DNA from: Sipunculus nudus
Taxonomy: Eukaryota > Annelida > Sipuncula > Golfingiida > Sipunculidae
Assembly (NCBI GenBank): GCA_026874595.1
Contig: CM049309.1
Coordinates: forward strand, 45,153,079-45,217,078
Length of the DNA: 64,000 nt
Reading direction: 5' to 3'
Below the pieces are notes generated by a model. It saw only the letters and a program-made list of their open reading frames with translations, was not told the origin of the DNA and made no database searches. Position 1 is the first letter of the stretch; the number at the start of each line of letters is the position of its first letter. The position numbers were made by a program, and so were the translations under genes. This document shows, one piece after another, positions 1-10,100 of this stretch.

Positions 1-720
1 GGAAAACATATCTTTATTTATGATAGCGTCATATCAGTCAAAGTAATTAACAAAATCAAGTCTACAGAGACGTCTTTGTGTTGGTACTGTTGTTTTAAAG
101 GCTCGCATGAACACTTTTATCTTGTTACCGGGAATTATGGTCGTGGGTTACAAATGTCTGAAGCTTGAGTCTTCATTACCGGAATGAATCTAAGGAAATT
201 TCTAATGATACCGTAAGGACTCTGTTAACGTGATTTCGTTAAGGCTGTCTTACAGGGGCATTAGAATTAATTACATAATTATAATCACGATGGTTACCCG
301 TATTATGCGCGAAGTCGCTGTAGCTCCTAATGTTCATAACTGACATTTCATATCGTTTATTTTATAATTAACTCATATTCTTTAAAACCACTAGAAATTA
401 CCTCATCAATTACCTACTGGGTCCTTAAATTCTTGATGTTTTTTATAAGCACTGATAATGAACATTTTATCAATGTAATCTGTTTAAGTTTAGCCGACCA
501 TAAAAATGGTAACATGGATAATTATCTTCAGTTGCTGTCTGTAAAGAGTCGGACAGATATAGGAACCGTACGCATCGGGTTGCTTTCGCAATCCTTTACC
601 TCATATAGGTTTTTTTTTATAGTAATCTAGTAAAAAACTGTATTTTTATATTCACAAAATGGTCATTCCATTTATAAACAAGAGCCTCGCAAACGTGTAT
701 AATACGCCCGCCGTGTATCT
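1..720. other. AT-rich DNA, nothing recognised
   Basis: No reading frame above 65 codons, no tandem repeat and no transposon terminus that I can see. The one open frame (433-630, plus strand) has no recognisable motif and is the length expected by chance in AT-rich DNA. Confidence 0.5.
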
Positions 721-1130
721 GGTGACCTCTGACCTCATTAAATATGCGTGAATTTTGATGAGAAGGAAATCAAGGTGAGAAACGCTATTGGTAAATAAAT
801 GTATAATGAGTTTCATGAAAATACATAGGATTTAAGCGAGATATTTTATTGATTAACATTTCTGATGACTTTTATCAAAATCCTCCATGTTTTACATAAG
901 TTATCGCGACGACACCACAAAGCAGCCAAGTGACCCGTGACCGTATTAAAAATGCGTGGATATTGCCTATAATCGAAATCGGGTGAGATAATCTATTAGT
1001 AACTAGTTATGGTGAGTTTCGTGAAAATCCATCAAAGCCATGGTGAGTTATCGCGGCGACACTTAATGTTAATGGACGTACGGACGGACGGTCGGTAAAC
1101 CATTATACTCCCATCAAATGACGGGCGCAA
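720..1130 (+). repeat. Degenerate two-unit molluscan dispersed repeat
   Basis: Two diverged units of about 210 bp lie head to tail. Each opens with a double TGACC motif followed by a TATGCGTG-like stretch (TGACCTCTGACCT at 723, TGACCCGTGACCG near 933). Each continues with TGAGTTTC(A/G)TGAAAAT(A/C)CAT and closes with GTTATCGCG(A/G)CGACAC (near 901 and 1048). The segment ends in ACGGACGGACGG near 1079. This order of motifs, with a GACGGACGG tail, resembles a repeat style I know from bivalve and gastropod genomic sequence. No protein is encoded. The superfamily is unknown to me. Confidence 0.55.
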
Positions 1131-1289
1131 AAAAAAAAACACAAAGTGTTATATCAGCCATACAAAACACAAACTATCTTAATCGTTGAGATAAAAAATC
1201 AGGGAGCGCAGACCTCCACCAAGGCAGGTCATTATCCTCATTACACCTCATTTCAACCATCCAGCTTTGTGAGAAATGCAGCATTTTTC

Positions 1290-1495
1290 CTTTAAAAAAT
1301 CTCTAGATCCAGATGGGGATCCAGATCAACCCCTACGATTAAATCAATAATTCCTTGTATCATTGCCGGAGCTATCATGAAAGTTTCATCAAAATCCGTT
1401 TTAACTTTTTAAGTAATGTTGCTAACAGACATACAAACAGACAAACTAACACCCCAAACACATAACCTCCTTAGCGGAGGTAACAAACTATCCAG
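1290..1495 (+). repeat. Dispersed repeat ending CCTCC..GGAGG hairpin
   Basis: The stretch contains ATCATGAAAGTTTCATCAAA, then CAGACATACAAACAGACAAAC, then a short hairpin CCTCCTTAGCGGAGG (1469-1483). The combination of 'TTTCATCAAAATCCG', an (ACAGACAA)n run and a CCTCC-GGAGG hairpin is a recurrent 3' end of invertebrate interspersed repeats. Degenerate relatives occur in this window at about 11100-11215 and 31780-31921. No internal promoter boxes are clear, so I do not call it a SINE. Confidence 0.5.
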
Positions 1496-2018
1496 TGCTG
1501 TGCAAGGTTATGGGATTACTCATTCACTGTACATAATAAAAGACAACCATTTTCCCCACCAGAACATTTTAAACAATACCCGTCTGTAACCCAAATTCCG
1601 GGGGCTGACTGCGGGGGCTCATGCTAAGTTTAAGACTGAACTGTTTTAATGAACCAATCCCTGTTGTCTGGATGTCGGCGCAGGATTCTCATTCGGAGTA
1701 CCATCACTCCTCTTGTGTGGGAAAAATTACCTCGCAGCATGGCGGACCAGGCGCATACTTTACGGGTGATTACATTCGTGATCCCTCATGATACTAAATC
1801 CTTTCTCATTAACGTTACCTCTCGGCTTTACCTTAACCAGCTCTGGAACTTGAGGTTGCCTACTTTATGGGATAGACAGATGCCCTCCTGTCCAATTATT
1901 CGTTCTCAAAGTCTGTTCGGTGTTGCTTTAATCTTTTTTTTTTCGTCGGAGCATCAGAGCAGGTGCAATGCAACTTCCAGATAATGAAGTTATCTTAGTA
2001 AATCCTAGAAACCAGTAT
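1496..2018. other. Unassigned DNA with one spurious 111-codon frame
   Basis: A 111-codon open frame (1649-1984, plus strand) lies here. Its translation has no recognisable domain, no usable signal peptide and no neighbouring splice context I trust. I treat it as non-coding. Confidence 0.35.
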
Positions 2019-2028
2019 GTATATATTG

Positions 2029-2449
2029 CACTAAAGCTGGCCTTTCATGTACTGATTTTTTTGCCGACCGCTTTTTTTATATCAGGCCGGAAAAATCTGC
2101 AAGTTTCGCCGGTCGGTGAGTGTGAGCACATCTACCGATTTTCCTGCAGATCACCATATTTTTTCGATCATCTTGGTCACTTTTGTTTTCATCTGCAGGA
2201 TTATAATTGGCGTCATGATCATAAAAAGAAGGAAAAATAGGCTGTAAATCAGCCGGTTTTTTTCGGTTCCGTCATCACACCTACCGGCCGAATAATAAAT
2301 GTCCGGAAAATCCTTGACAGGATTTTACAGCCGATTTTACCTGACGGATTTTAAAATAATCCGGCTGGCAGCACCCTCACATCTCCCGATCAAACCGATT
2401 ATCCGGCCGATTTTGCGCCAGCCGTTTGATGGGAGGACGGCTAAATATA
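2029..2449. mobile_element. Candidate 421-bp element with 10-bp direct repeat flanks
   Basis: The ten bases GTATATATTG occur immediately before 2029 (2019-2028) and again immediately after 2449 (2450-2459), as a target-site duplication would. The interior differs in composition from its surroundings. It is studded with CCGG, CCGATTTT and their reverse complements, for example CCGGAAAATCC near 2300, a GGATTTTAAAATAATCC near-palindrome near 2346, and CCGGCCGATTTT near 2404, so much of one strand could fold. A 9-10 bp duplication without long terminal inverted repeats would fit a Mutator-like or foldback element. The left end starts CACTA, but the right end is not a matching TAGTG, so CACTA is not supported. 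No transposase is present. Confidence 0.4.
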
Positions 2450-2459
2450 GTATATATTG

Positions 2460-3696
2460 TTAAATACCTAAACAGAAATCCAAAACTTCAGGGAGTATAC
2501 AGAAGTAAAAAACTGTCGAGGGTCTCAGGGTTGTATTTGTATTTATATATTTTTAAGCTTATTTAGAAGAATTCAGCCTTATTTGTTGGAGTTCAAATTT
2601 TTGCCTCAGCCTTAAATCTAACATTAAGCCTCGAGTTAACATTTCTTTTTACACTTTGGTTTAAAAGCGGCATGTCAAATTAATTCGAACTAAGCCCTTT
2701 AACCATGCAGCCTGAATCTGAATATAAGTGTAGGAAAAATAAGACACTGTACACATAGTTAATCCAGGTCGAACAATACTCCGCAAATTGGTCGAGAACA
2801 TCAAAATCAGCTAAAACTAAAAATAAAGAACAAGTCAAATATTTCACCAATGTTTATTCAGATATTTTGGCGAAACGGCGCAAAGAAGGGGAAAAGAAAG
2901 TTGTTTGTCTCCTTTCGGAAGCAGGTACAGAATAATCACGTACACGTTAGAGGACTAGTACATGGTCTGAATATACAATTACACCTCCCATGCAGAGATT
3001 TGGCACCAAAAAAAACCCTACAATTGACAATATTCTACAATTCCTACCTTCGGCAGGGTGTTGAACCGTGATCTTGTTGACGAAACGTTTCACATCAAAT
3101 CGAAATTACAGTTGCTAATCTATATAGCAAGAACTAAATCAACATTTTAATTATTATCGCTCGCTTTACTAAGGTAAGATGATTTAGCTCAAACTTAATA
3201 AGTTTAACTTTTTTAATTCCGTCAAATCATCAGTCCTTCTTTCAGTGGGCTGTGTCCTAGTCTTGGGTCGAAAACTGAACGATCGTGCCGCAAACGTTTT
3301 TGGCTTCACACGAGGGCTCACCAGATATTTTGTGGTTGATTAAAATCTAAGATCCCCGAATATTGTTTAATCAGGGCCCGACCTCAGGTCAAGCAGCATA
3401 TTTAAGTCCTGACCCACTAGCAGGAAGTGGAGGCATATAGGGGTCAATGTGGATTTAGCTATATCGATATTTGTGTGCAGATCTTGTGAGAGGCTTATTT
3501 TGTGTCCCTCAGAGCACAAAGCTATCGACGAAATGTCCTCTTTCCCTTCCCTTTTTGTTCCTTTTTCATCTGCCATTGTTTTTGCGTTAAATCTCCAACA
3601 TGGCTGATGTTTCAAAACTGATCCTTTTCTTTATCAGAGGTTGTAGAGGGTGACAGCTTTGCACTCTATTTCTTTTTCAACTTGCCCACATGTGGT
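2460..3696. other. Unassigned intergenic DNA
   Basis: Two short open frames (2850-3071 plus, 3367-3615 minus) show no domain. The segment 3360-3620 directly abuts the minisatellite that follows and may belong to the same repeat, because a shorter array copy near 8702 also sits beside unassigned sequence. Nothing else recognisable. Confidence 0.35.
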
Positions 3697-3955
3697 CATG
3701 AACTTTGGCCTTGACCCACTAAGCCTATGAACTAAGGCCTTGACTTACTAAGCCTATGAACTTAGGCCTTCACCCACTATGCCCATAAACTTAGGCCATG
3801 ACCTACTTAGCCTTTGAACTAAGGCTTGACCCACTAAGTTTATGAACTTAGGCCTTGATCCACTTAGCCTATAAGCTAAAGCCTTGATCACAAAGCCTAT
3901 GAACTTCAGCCTTGATCTACTACGCTTATATGAAACTCGGCTTTGACCCACTAAC
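3697..3955 (+). repeat. 29-bp minisatellite, about nine diverged copies
   Basis: The unit is close to CCTATGAACTAAGGCCTTGA followed by CCCACTAAG, 29 bp long, repeated about nine times with substitutions and small indels. The array ends at TAGTCAGGGGGCCA (3961-3974). The reverse complement of that end motif, TGGCCCCCTGACTA, starts a second short array at 8699. The reading frame on the minus strand (3754-3951) is an artefact of the repeat. Confidence 0.8.
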
Positions 3956-3974
3956 CTCTATAGTCAGGGGGCCA

Positions 3975-4940
3975 AGCCCTGTACTGTGCAAAAATAGGGT
4001 TGTACCTTACAGCCTCAGATATAAAATTTTACACCCCTTACATGTTTAGGAGATTCACCGTAGAGGTTGAAAAGTAATGTTGGCAATCTCAATACTCTTG
4101 CAAAAGTACCTTTAGTATTGCTTTTTTTTCAGAAGGTTAAGTAATTTTATGACTTTTCTGCCACCTGCTTCTGATCCATTTTTTAATCACAGCGGCTACT
4201 TGCTTGTATATATTTTTACATATATGGTACCATTGATTAGCTAAGAACTAGGGCTTTGACATATAGTAAGAATTTTTTGACAATGCTTATATGTCAGCGA
4301 TTGTGAGACCTATAACCTACCCCCACCCCTCAAATTTTCCAAAATTCAAGAATGTTTTTCTTTGTACGTACATTAGTTTCAGCTCGGGATTAAATTTAGA
4401 TTATTATACAATTGCCAACGGATTTTTTCTATCAAATGCATGTCTATTCTTACTGAAATCTTCATGTTTTCTTTAATTTTGCTTCAAATTAGAAAAAATG
4501 TTTATCAGAGCATATGCTGGTTATATTGGAGATAACCTCTACAGAAACACAGATACAGATAGCACAGATACAGAAAAAGTGGTTTTGATTCTCTCGACAG
4601 TCTCAGGCAACACATGTATGCATATACAAAGCCACAGCATTACCTCTCACAGAAGATGCGTTCAGATTTCGTGTTCTCATGTGCTATATATCTATAGCAC
4701 CTTACAAAGGGGCACAAGTCACCCAGATCTGCCACCGCAAATAGAGTTTGGCCGGACCATAGATAAAGGAAACTTTTACCAGTAATGATGTCCAAACAAG
4801 CAAAGCCAGACATTATCAAAACTGTGTCTTGTAAATGTAGGACATTAAAAGCCTAAAAGGATTCCTGCATTCGTGATACGGAAAATGTACACTATACAAT
4901 TATTTTATATTTCTCATTCAACACAAACTTTTTTACTCTC

Positions 4941-4943
<3 letters not shown>
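3975..4943. other. AT-rich DNA, nothing recognised
   Basis: Two open frames of 61 and 95 codons (4291-4476, 4498-4785, plus strand) have no recognisable motif. No repeat structure was seen. Confidence 0.4.

Positions 4944-4989
<46 letters not shown>
4944..4989. repeat. (TA)n microsatellite
   Basis: An uninterrupted run of about 23 TA units. Confidence 0.97.
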
Positions 4990-4991
<2 letters not shown>

Positions 4992-6918
4992 CTGCATGTA
5001 AAAAAAAAGAAAAAGAAAATGCAAGAACAAATTGAAGTAGGTGGCATCATGTACAAGCTTTAGCATGCAGTATATCGCAGTTTTAAGAAATGATGACTTT
5101 TTTCCACATATTGAACCAGGATGTTCAAAGTTCATCCATGTAACTACTGTTTGAATTAAAGGTGGTCCAGTTATACTGATATGCGTCTGACTGAAATTTT
5201 CTAATTCAGTTTTGTGGTCTGATATTAAATATAAAATGACCACGAATAACTGTAGAATGGTTTTATTGATATATTCTTAATTTTCAAAATTACTAAATTC
5301 TGAATATTTTTTCCGTTTAATGGTTGTCATCATTTTCTTTCAAAGGATAAACTAGGTTCAAGATCAATATGTTTAGTCAATTCAAGGTCAATTCGTGCTA
5401 CCCATATAAGGAATTCATTTATTAAGAAACGTAAAAAAATGAATATGCCTGAATGAATAAACCAAAGTGGGCAATCCAAATCAAAATTTTACAACTCTTA
5501 GTAAATATTGTAATGAAAGGGTTGCCTTGAATTTATACAAACTTCATTTTTATGATCCACTGCAAAATATTGAAAAGCTGAAAGTAAACTCTAAAGAAAT
5601 ATTTGCCAAACTCAATAAGATAATTTAAAAAGTAGTAAAAATATACACAAACTCAAGCCTAAAGAATCATGTCCCTCAGTTGATCAGCATAAACTGATCG
5701 TATAAATCCAAACCCCTCTGAGAGAGGGACAAAAATGACGATGATGTGCAGAACGGAAAAAATTCAGTTAAAGGAAACTTAAAAGTTATTTCGAAAAATT
5801 ACAGAGATGCTCCTATAAGAGTTCAGGACATTGTTAAAGATATGATCCAATTGACATTTATCCTTGCATGGTGTAAAAGATCTGGATAAAGGTGTTGATG
5901 ATATATTATATTTATCACTCTCCAAACCAGCTTTTTGCCCGGCACAAATTGTTATTTAATAAGGGTTTGTATCCAAATCATAATAATAATGAAACAAAAA
6001 TCCAGGTTAAGCCACAGACCTGCTGCCAAAGATAAATCTATCCAAGATCAATGTTTATTTGATCTGATCATCAGCTCTTAATGATTTTGTACTAAATATG
6101 ATGATGAAATATTATTCTGAAAGCAGGGTTGAAAAATTCAATGACGGGAATACTTGTTTTAATGCGGTCCATTATTTCTTATATAGAAAGCATTTAACAA
6201 CCCTGTGTACAAAGAAACACTTCCTACGTGTTTCATATCATGTTTCTATACCTTGAACCCATAGAATATAAATTCCTGTGGCCTGTGTCCTTTCAAGAAG
6301 AATCAATTATCATCTGATTGGAGGGTTGACAAGAATATTCTTGGTCTGGTAGATATGATTTGTGCCCTGCCGATTATTTTCAAGCAGGTTCATCTGGGAT
6401 AACCGAAAACTCGCACTGGGTTAGCGCTGGGCTTCTGATCCTCTTATTAGTAACATCATCATCAAGACCATGCATAAAACAGACTGAACTGATTTTCTGG
6501 AAACATTGTGGATGCCAGGCATGAAATATTAAAAAAAAAAATCATTGAATTTTGTTTCAAAAAGTGTCAGATCTTGCCTGAATATATTTTTAAGTAAAGT
6601 TTCTCGTTGTCTGCCGTTTCCTGTTTAAGCGATCACTTTCATGAATACGGGGGTAGGGATACAAAAGGCATTGCTACATATCTGTCTTTCACCTCAGCAA
6701 CTAATGCATTTTACTAAAAGAAAGAGGAATAATCATATAAAATCTTAATGCTTTAAAAAGGTCTTTGTGTAAAAGAATACAGAAACTGTGTTCACTCAGT
6801 GAAGATTGCTCGAAAGAAATTTGGTTATATTTTGATTCTTGTAAGCAAAAATTGTTCACATATATGAATGAAGGTTTTTTTTAAAATCAACTTTGTGTAT
6901 CTTATTATGTTTGTGCAT
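4990..6918. other. AT-rich DNA, nothing recognised
   Basis: No open frame above 84 codons and no obvious tandem repeat. Parts of 5400-6480 read vaguely like a heavily frameshifted old coding sequence in several frames, but I cannot match any conserved motif and make no call. Confidence 0.35.
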
Positions 6919-6926
6919 ATAAATAC
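6919..6926. other. Left target-site duplication of hAT-type element
   Basis: ATAAATAC here matches TTAAATAC at 8454-8461 in 7 of 8 positions. Eight base pairs is the hAT duplication length. Confidence 0.7.
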
Positions 6927-6929
6927 TAG

Positions 6930-7145
6930 AGCCCTGCGCAGGCCGGAATTTAGAGCTCGCACCCGCCCCGCAAAATAAACCTAAGGCCCGCAACCGCACC
7001 GCCCCGCATTTGTGAAAACCCGCCCCACACCGCTCCGCACCTATAAAAAAAATAGACCCGCACCCGCCCCGCACATTTAGCTTTCAGCCCGCATCCGCCC
7101 CGCCCCGCATTTTTACCAAAAGTCAACCCGCATTCAACCCGCAAA
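6930..7145. repeat. Left subterminal CCCGCCCCGCA repeats
   Basis: About seven GC-rich blocks (CGCACCCGCCCCGCA, CACCGCCCCGCA, CCCGCACCCGCCCCGCA, CGCATCCGCCCCGCCCCGCA and similar) are spaced 25-45 bp apart by AT-rich linkers. They match the blocks at the other end of the element at 8265-8450. Confidence 0.8.
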
Positions 7146-8264
7146 TAAACATATGACATGATAAGAGGCAATCAAAAAGGTGGCCAACTAAAAATATACT
7201 AAAAATATATAATTATTTTCATATTTTTATAATGCATGAACGACCACCTTCTGTGAGTAGATACCATGTTTTGCTGATGGTTTGGAGTTTCCAGTGTTTT
7301 TTTTCACTGGTATTTTATTTTTATTTTAAAGAAGTTACCACTTACCCAAATACAGTTATTTACCGTAATATATGTGGAAATGTCAGTAACTGGGATACAC
7401 TAATCAAATATTGTCTTTGTGTCCCTTTTACATATTCAAAGTAATTATAAATTCAATATATTCAGATATTTTGCTAACAATATATAATTAAAGTTCAAAC
7501 ATATTTTCCATGCATATGCTGCTATAAGGAAACATAAAATAAAACTCAAGCATAAAGCAATCATTTTCTGTTAAGTTTGTATGCCTAGAGTTACACTACT
7601 AGCTGCACAAGCTGGAGCACAGCACTTGCTCAACACAGTTCACACCTTTTATTTGACAAAGACATCGATCCTGTTCAGTGATGATCTGCTAATTAGCTGA
7701 AAATGGAAGGCTGTGTTACTGCAGAGGGAGTCAGCTTTAGGTCATGGTTGTGTACACAACAGTAGATATCAAATGAGTGCCATGCTCGGTATCTCATTCA
7801 GCTTTGCCAATGCAGTCTTCTAAACTAGCCAGTGTTAATTGGCTCATCCAGGATTAGCACATCTCAGTCTTTGCAAGTTATGTAAAGCTATATCCAGCTG
7901 GTGACAGAGCCATATGCACCCATGCTTTGACTATTATAATATCACAGGCATAATCCTGGTGCTCTGCCCCCAGCCATGTTACGTAATGTCTGAGACTGGC
8001 CACAAGTATAGGCCTACAGTGCTGAACTGTCTATAATTATGCAATGCTATTCCCAGGTACATTTGTGCAATATTCTAAAAAGTGGTATCTTCAAAGATGA
8101 TCTGTCATAAAACTCAGGGAATATATATTTCACAAGTGCAATATATAATAATGTAGTTATTAAGAAAATTGAATAACCAAAGAACAAAACCAGACCTTCA
8201 GTGCTTTACATTTAAGTAAATGTGATCATCTTCTCGCTATATAACCATGTTTTCGGCCCACAGG

Positions 8265-8453
8265 AACCCGCACTAAAATATCATGTAACCCGCCCCGCAT
8301 ATCCTACCTTTTAGCCCGCACCCGCCCCGCAGGGAATTTTTTATGGCCCGCCCCGCTCCACAAAATCCTGAAAAAGTCAGCCCGCGGGGGCCCGCGGGGC
8401 GGTTACGGGCCCCCGCAGCCCGCGGGGCGGGTTTGGGCCCGCGCAGGGCTCCA
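8265..8453. repeat. Right subterminal GC-rich repeats
   Basis: Blocks such as CCCGCCCCGCA recur, followed by a dense palindromic zone (CCCGCGGGGGCCCGCGGGGC near 8382) up to the right terminus. The high self-complementarity could form a stable hairpin. Confidence 0.75.
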
Positions 8454-8461
8454 TTAAATAC
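8454..8461. other. Right target-site duplication of hAT-type element
   Basis: TTAAATAC, the partner of ATAAATAC at 6919-6926. Confidence 0.7.
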
Positions 8462-8698
8462 CAACATTTTAAGATATAACTTGCTGTTTTAGTTCATTAG
8501 GGGACTGAGAGAGCCAAATTGGGCTTATCACACAAAAATGTATACAGCTCGTACAAAAAATGCTCCTTGCAATGTTGTGCAAGAGTGTCCTGATTGCCAA
8601 CATTGGTTTTCTGATTCCCAAGATGTCTACCTCCACGAAAAATAAAGTGAAAATTTTTATATCAGCCCAGGCAATTTTTTTCAGAATTACTTGCTTTG

Positions 8699-8745
8699 GC
8701 CCCCTGACTACTAAGCTTAGGCCTTGACCCACTAAACCCTCCGAA
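8699..8745 (+). repeat. Short copy of the 29-bp minisatellite
   Basis: ACTAAGCTTAGGCCTTGACC and CCACTAAAC match the unit of the array at 3697-3955 in the same orientation. The left boundary motif TGGCCCCCTGACTA is the reverse complement of the motif that ends the longer array. Confidence 0.6.
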
Positions 8746-9534
8746 TTTAATGGCATATATATTCATTCATTTACATATGATATTTTAACATTTTTTAATG
8801 TTTAAACAGTGCGCTATTCTAAGCACCCAGTAACATTTAGCAATTTTAATGGACTTATATCAAGTTACGTGACGATATCTCTAAAGCTTTTGTTTTTCCT
8901 CTACTTTAGGTAATCTTATTGAACAATGAAATTTCAAAGTAAAGTAAAGAATTTTAAATTTAAGTAAATGAAAAGTTCAAACATATTCGTACCATCAGAA
9001 AGAACACTGGACCAGGTTTAATTTAATTTATACTTTATGCGTCGATAATGAATTTAAAAAAAAACTTTTGCTTGATTTGATATACAAGTGGGTTTGCCAA
9101 TTCTGCTATACCTTAAACGTCACAACCTGATTTGTCAAGAATATATTGAAATTCCGTGAGAAGAAACATCGTAAAAGTGCACAACTGTGCTTTCATTGTG
9201 TTCCCAGAGAGTGCTAACATAATCACGCAAGGTCCCGGCACGAATCATTCTTTTACTGTCCGAACTTTATATCTCAGGGAGAAGTAATTAGCTTCCTTTT
9301 AAAAATACCTCAACTGTTGTGCGTGCGCTATTATAACGCGAGGACTGACGCAATACTGTAAATGCGGCTGTTCAAGCTGGGTCATCCATGATTTAACCTG
9401 GCATTATAATGGTTATTCTTCATCAAGTTATTGTTCTGAAGCCATATGTGTCTTCAACTCAGGTCTTTTTAAAACCCCTTATCCATGCGGAAAAAGTACT
9501 TGTATCACATTCCTAATTAGGCGTATAGCATATA
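8746..9534. other. AT-rich DNA, nothing recognised
   Basis: No open frame of note, no repeat seen. Confidence 0.45.
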
Positions 9535-10100
9535 TGCGCATAACCTACAACAGCACACATGCGATAACCTTCAAGAGCACACTCACGATAACCTACAAAA
9601 GCACACGCGCGATAACCTACAACAGCACACACGCGATAACCCACAACAGCACACACGCGATTACCTCCAAGAGCACACTCGCGATAACCTACAACAGCAC
9701 ACGCGCTAAAACCGGAACAGCACACGCGCGATATACTACAACTGCACACGCTCGATAAACTTCAACAGCACACGTGCGATACCCTGCAATAGCACAAGCG
9801 CGATAACCTACAACAGCACACGCGCGAGAACCTACAACAGCACACGCGCGATAACCTACAACAGCACAGGCGCGATAACCTACAACAGCACAGGCGCGAT
9901 AACCTACAACAGCACACGCGCGATAAACTACAACAGCACACGCGCGATAACCTACAACAGCACACGCGCGATAACCTATAGCAGCACATGCGCGATAACC
10001 TAAAACAGCACACGCGCGATAACCTACAGCAGCACATGCGCGAAAACCTACAACAGCACACGCGCGATAACTTACAACAGAACACGCGCGATAACCCCAC
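9535..10100. repeat. 24-bp minisatellite, about 23 copies
   Basis: The unit is GATAACCTACAACAGCACAC followed by GCGC (24 bp). It repeats about 23 times, with the most uniform copies at 9800-10100 and diverged copies (CTCCAAGAG, ACTGCACACGCTC) at the left edge. Because 24 is divisible by three, several frames on both strands stay open and read as 8-residue repeats (for example YRACAVVG on the minus strand, 9689-10174). There is no initiation context, signal peptide or splice structure, so I read these as by-products of the array and not genes. Confidence 0.95.

Larger units (their letters stand above)
6927..8453. mobile_element. Non-autonomous hAT-type DNA transposon, 1.53 kb
   Basis: The ends are inverted repeats: TAGAGCCCTGCGCAGGCC on the left, and on the right a terminus whose reverse complement reads TGGAGCCCTGCGCGGGCC (16 of 18 identical). 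The left end fits the hAT terminal pattern (C/T)A(G/A)NG. The flanks form an 8-bp duplication with one mismatch. Both subterminal regions (about 6930-7145 and 8265-8450) consist of iterated CCCGCCCCGCA motifs in the same sense on this strand, a GC-rich contrast to the AT-rich interior. Such subterminal repeats are typical transposase-binding regions in hAT elements. No transposase reading frame exists inside; the open frames over the GC-rich ends translate the repeat. It would depend on a transposase supplied elsewhere. Confidence 0.8.

Noticed and set aside
1649-1984. 111-codon open frame
   Set aside because: No domain, no codon or exon context; adjacent to a structured repeat and consistent with chance.
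2019-2459. CACTA-type transposon
   Set aside because: The left end begins CACTA but the right end lacks TAGTG, and the direct repeats are too long for that superfamily.
6856-7171. Glycine/cysteine/alanine-rich minus-strand frames
   Set aside because: Readings of the hAT subterminal CCCGCCCCGCA array.
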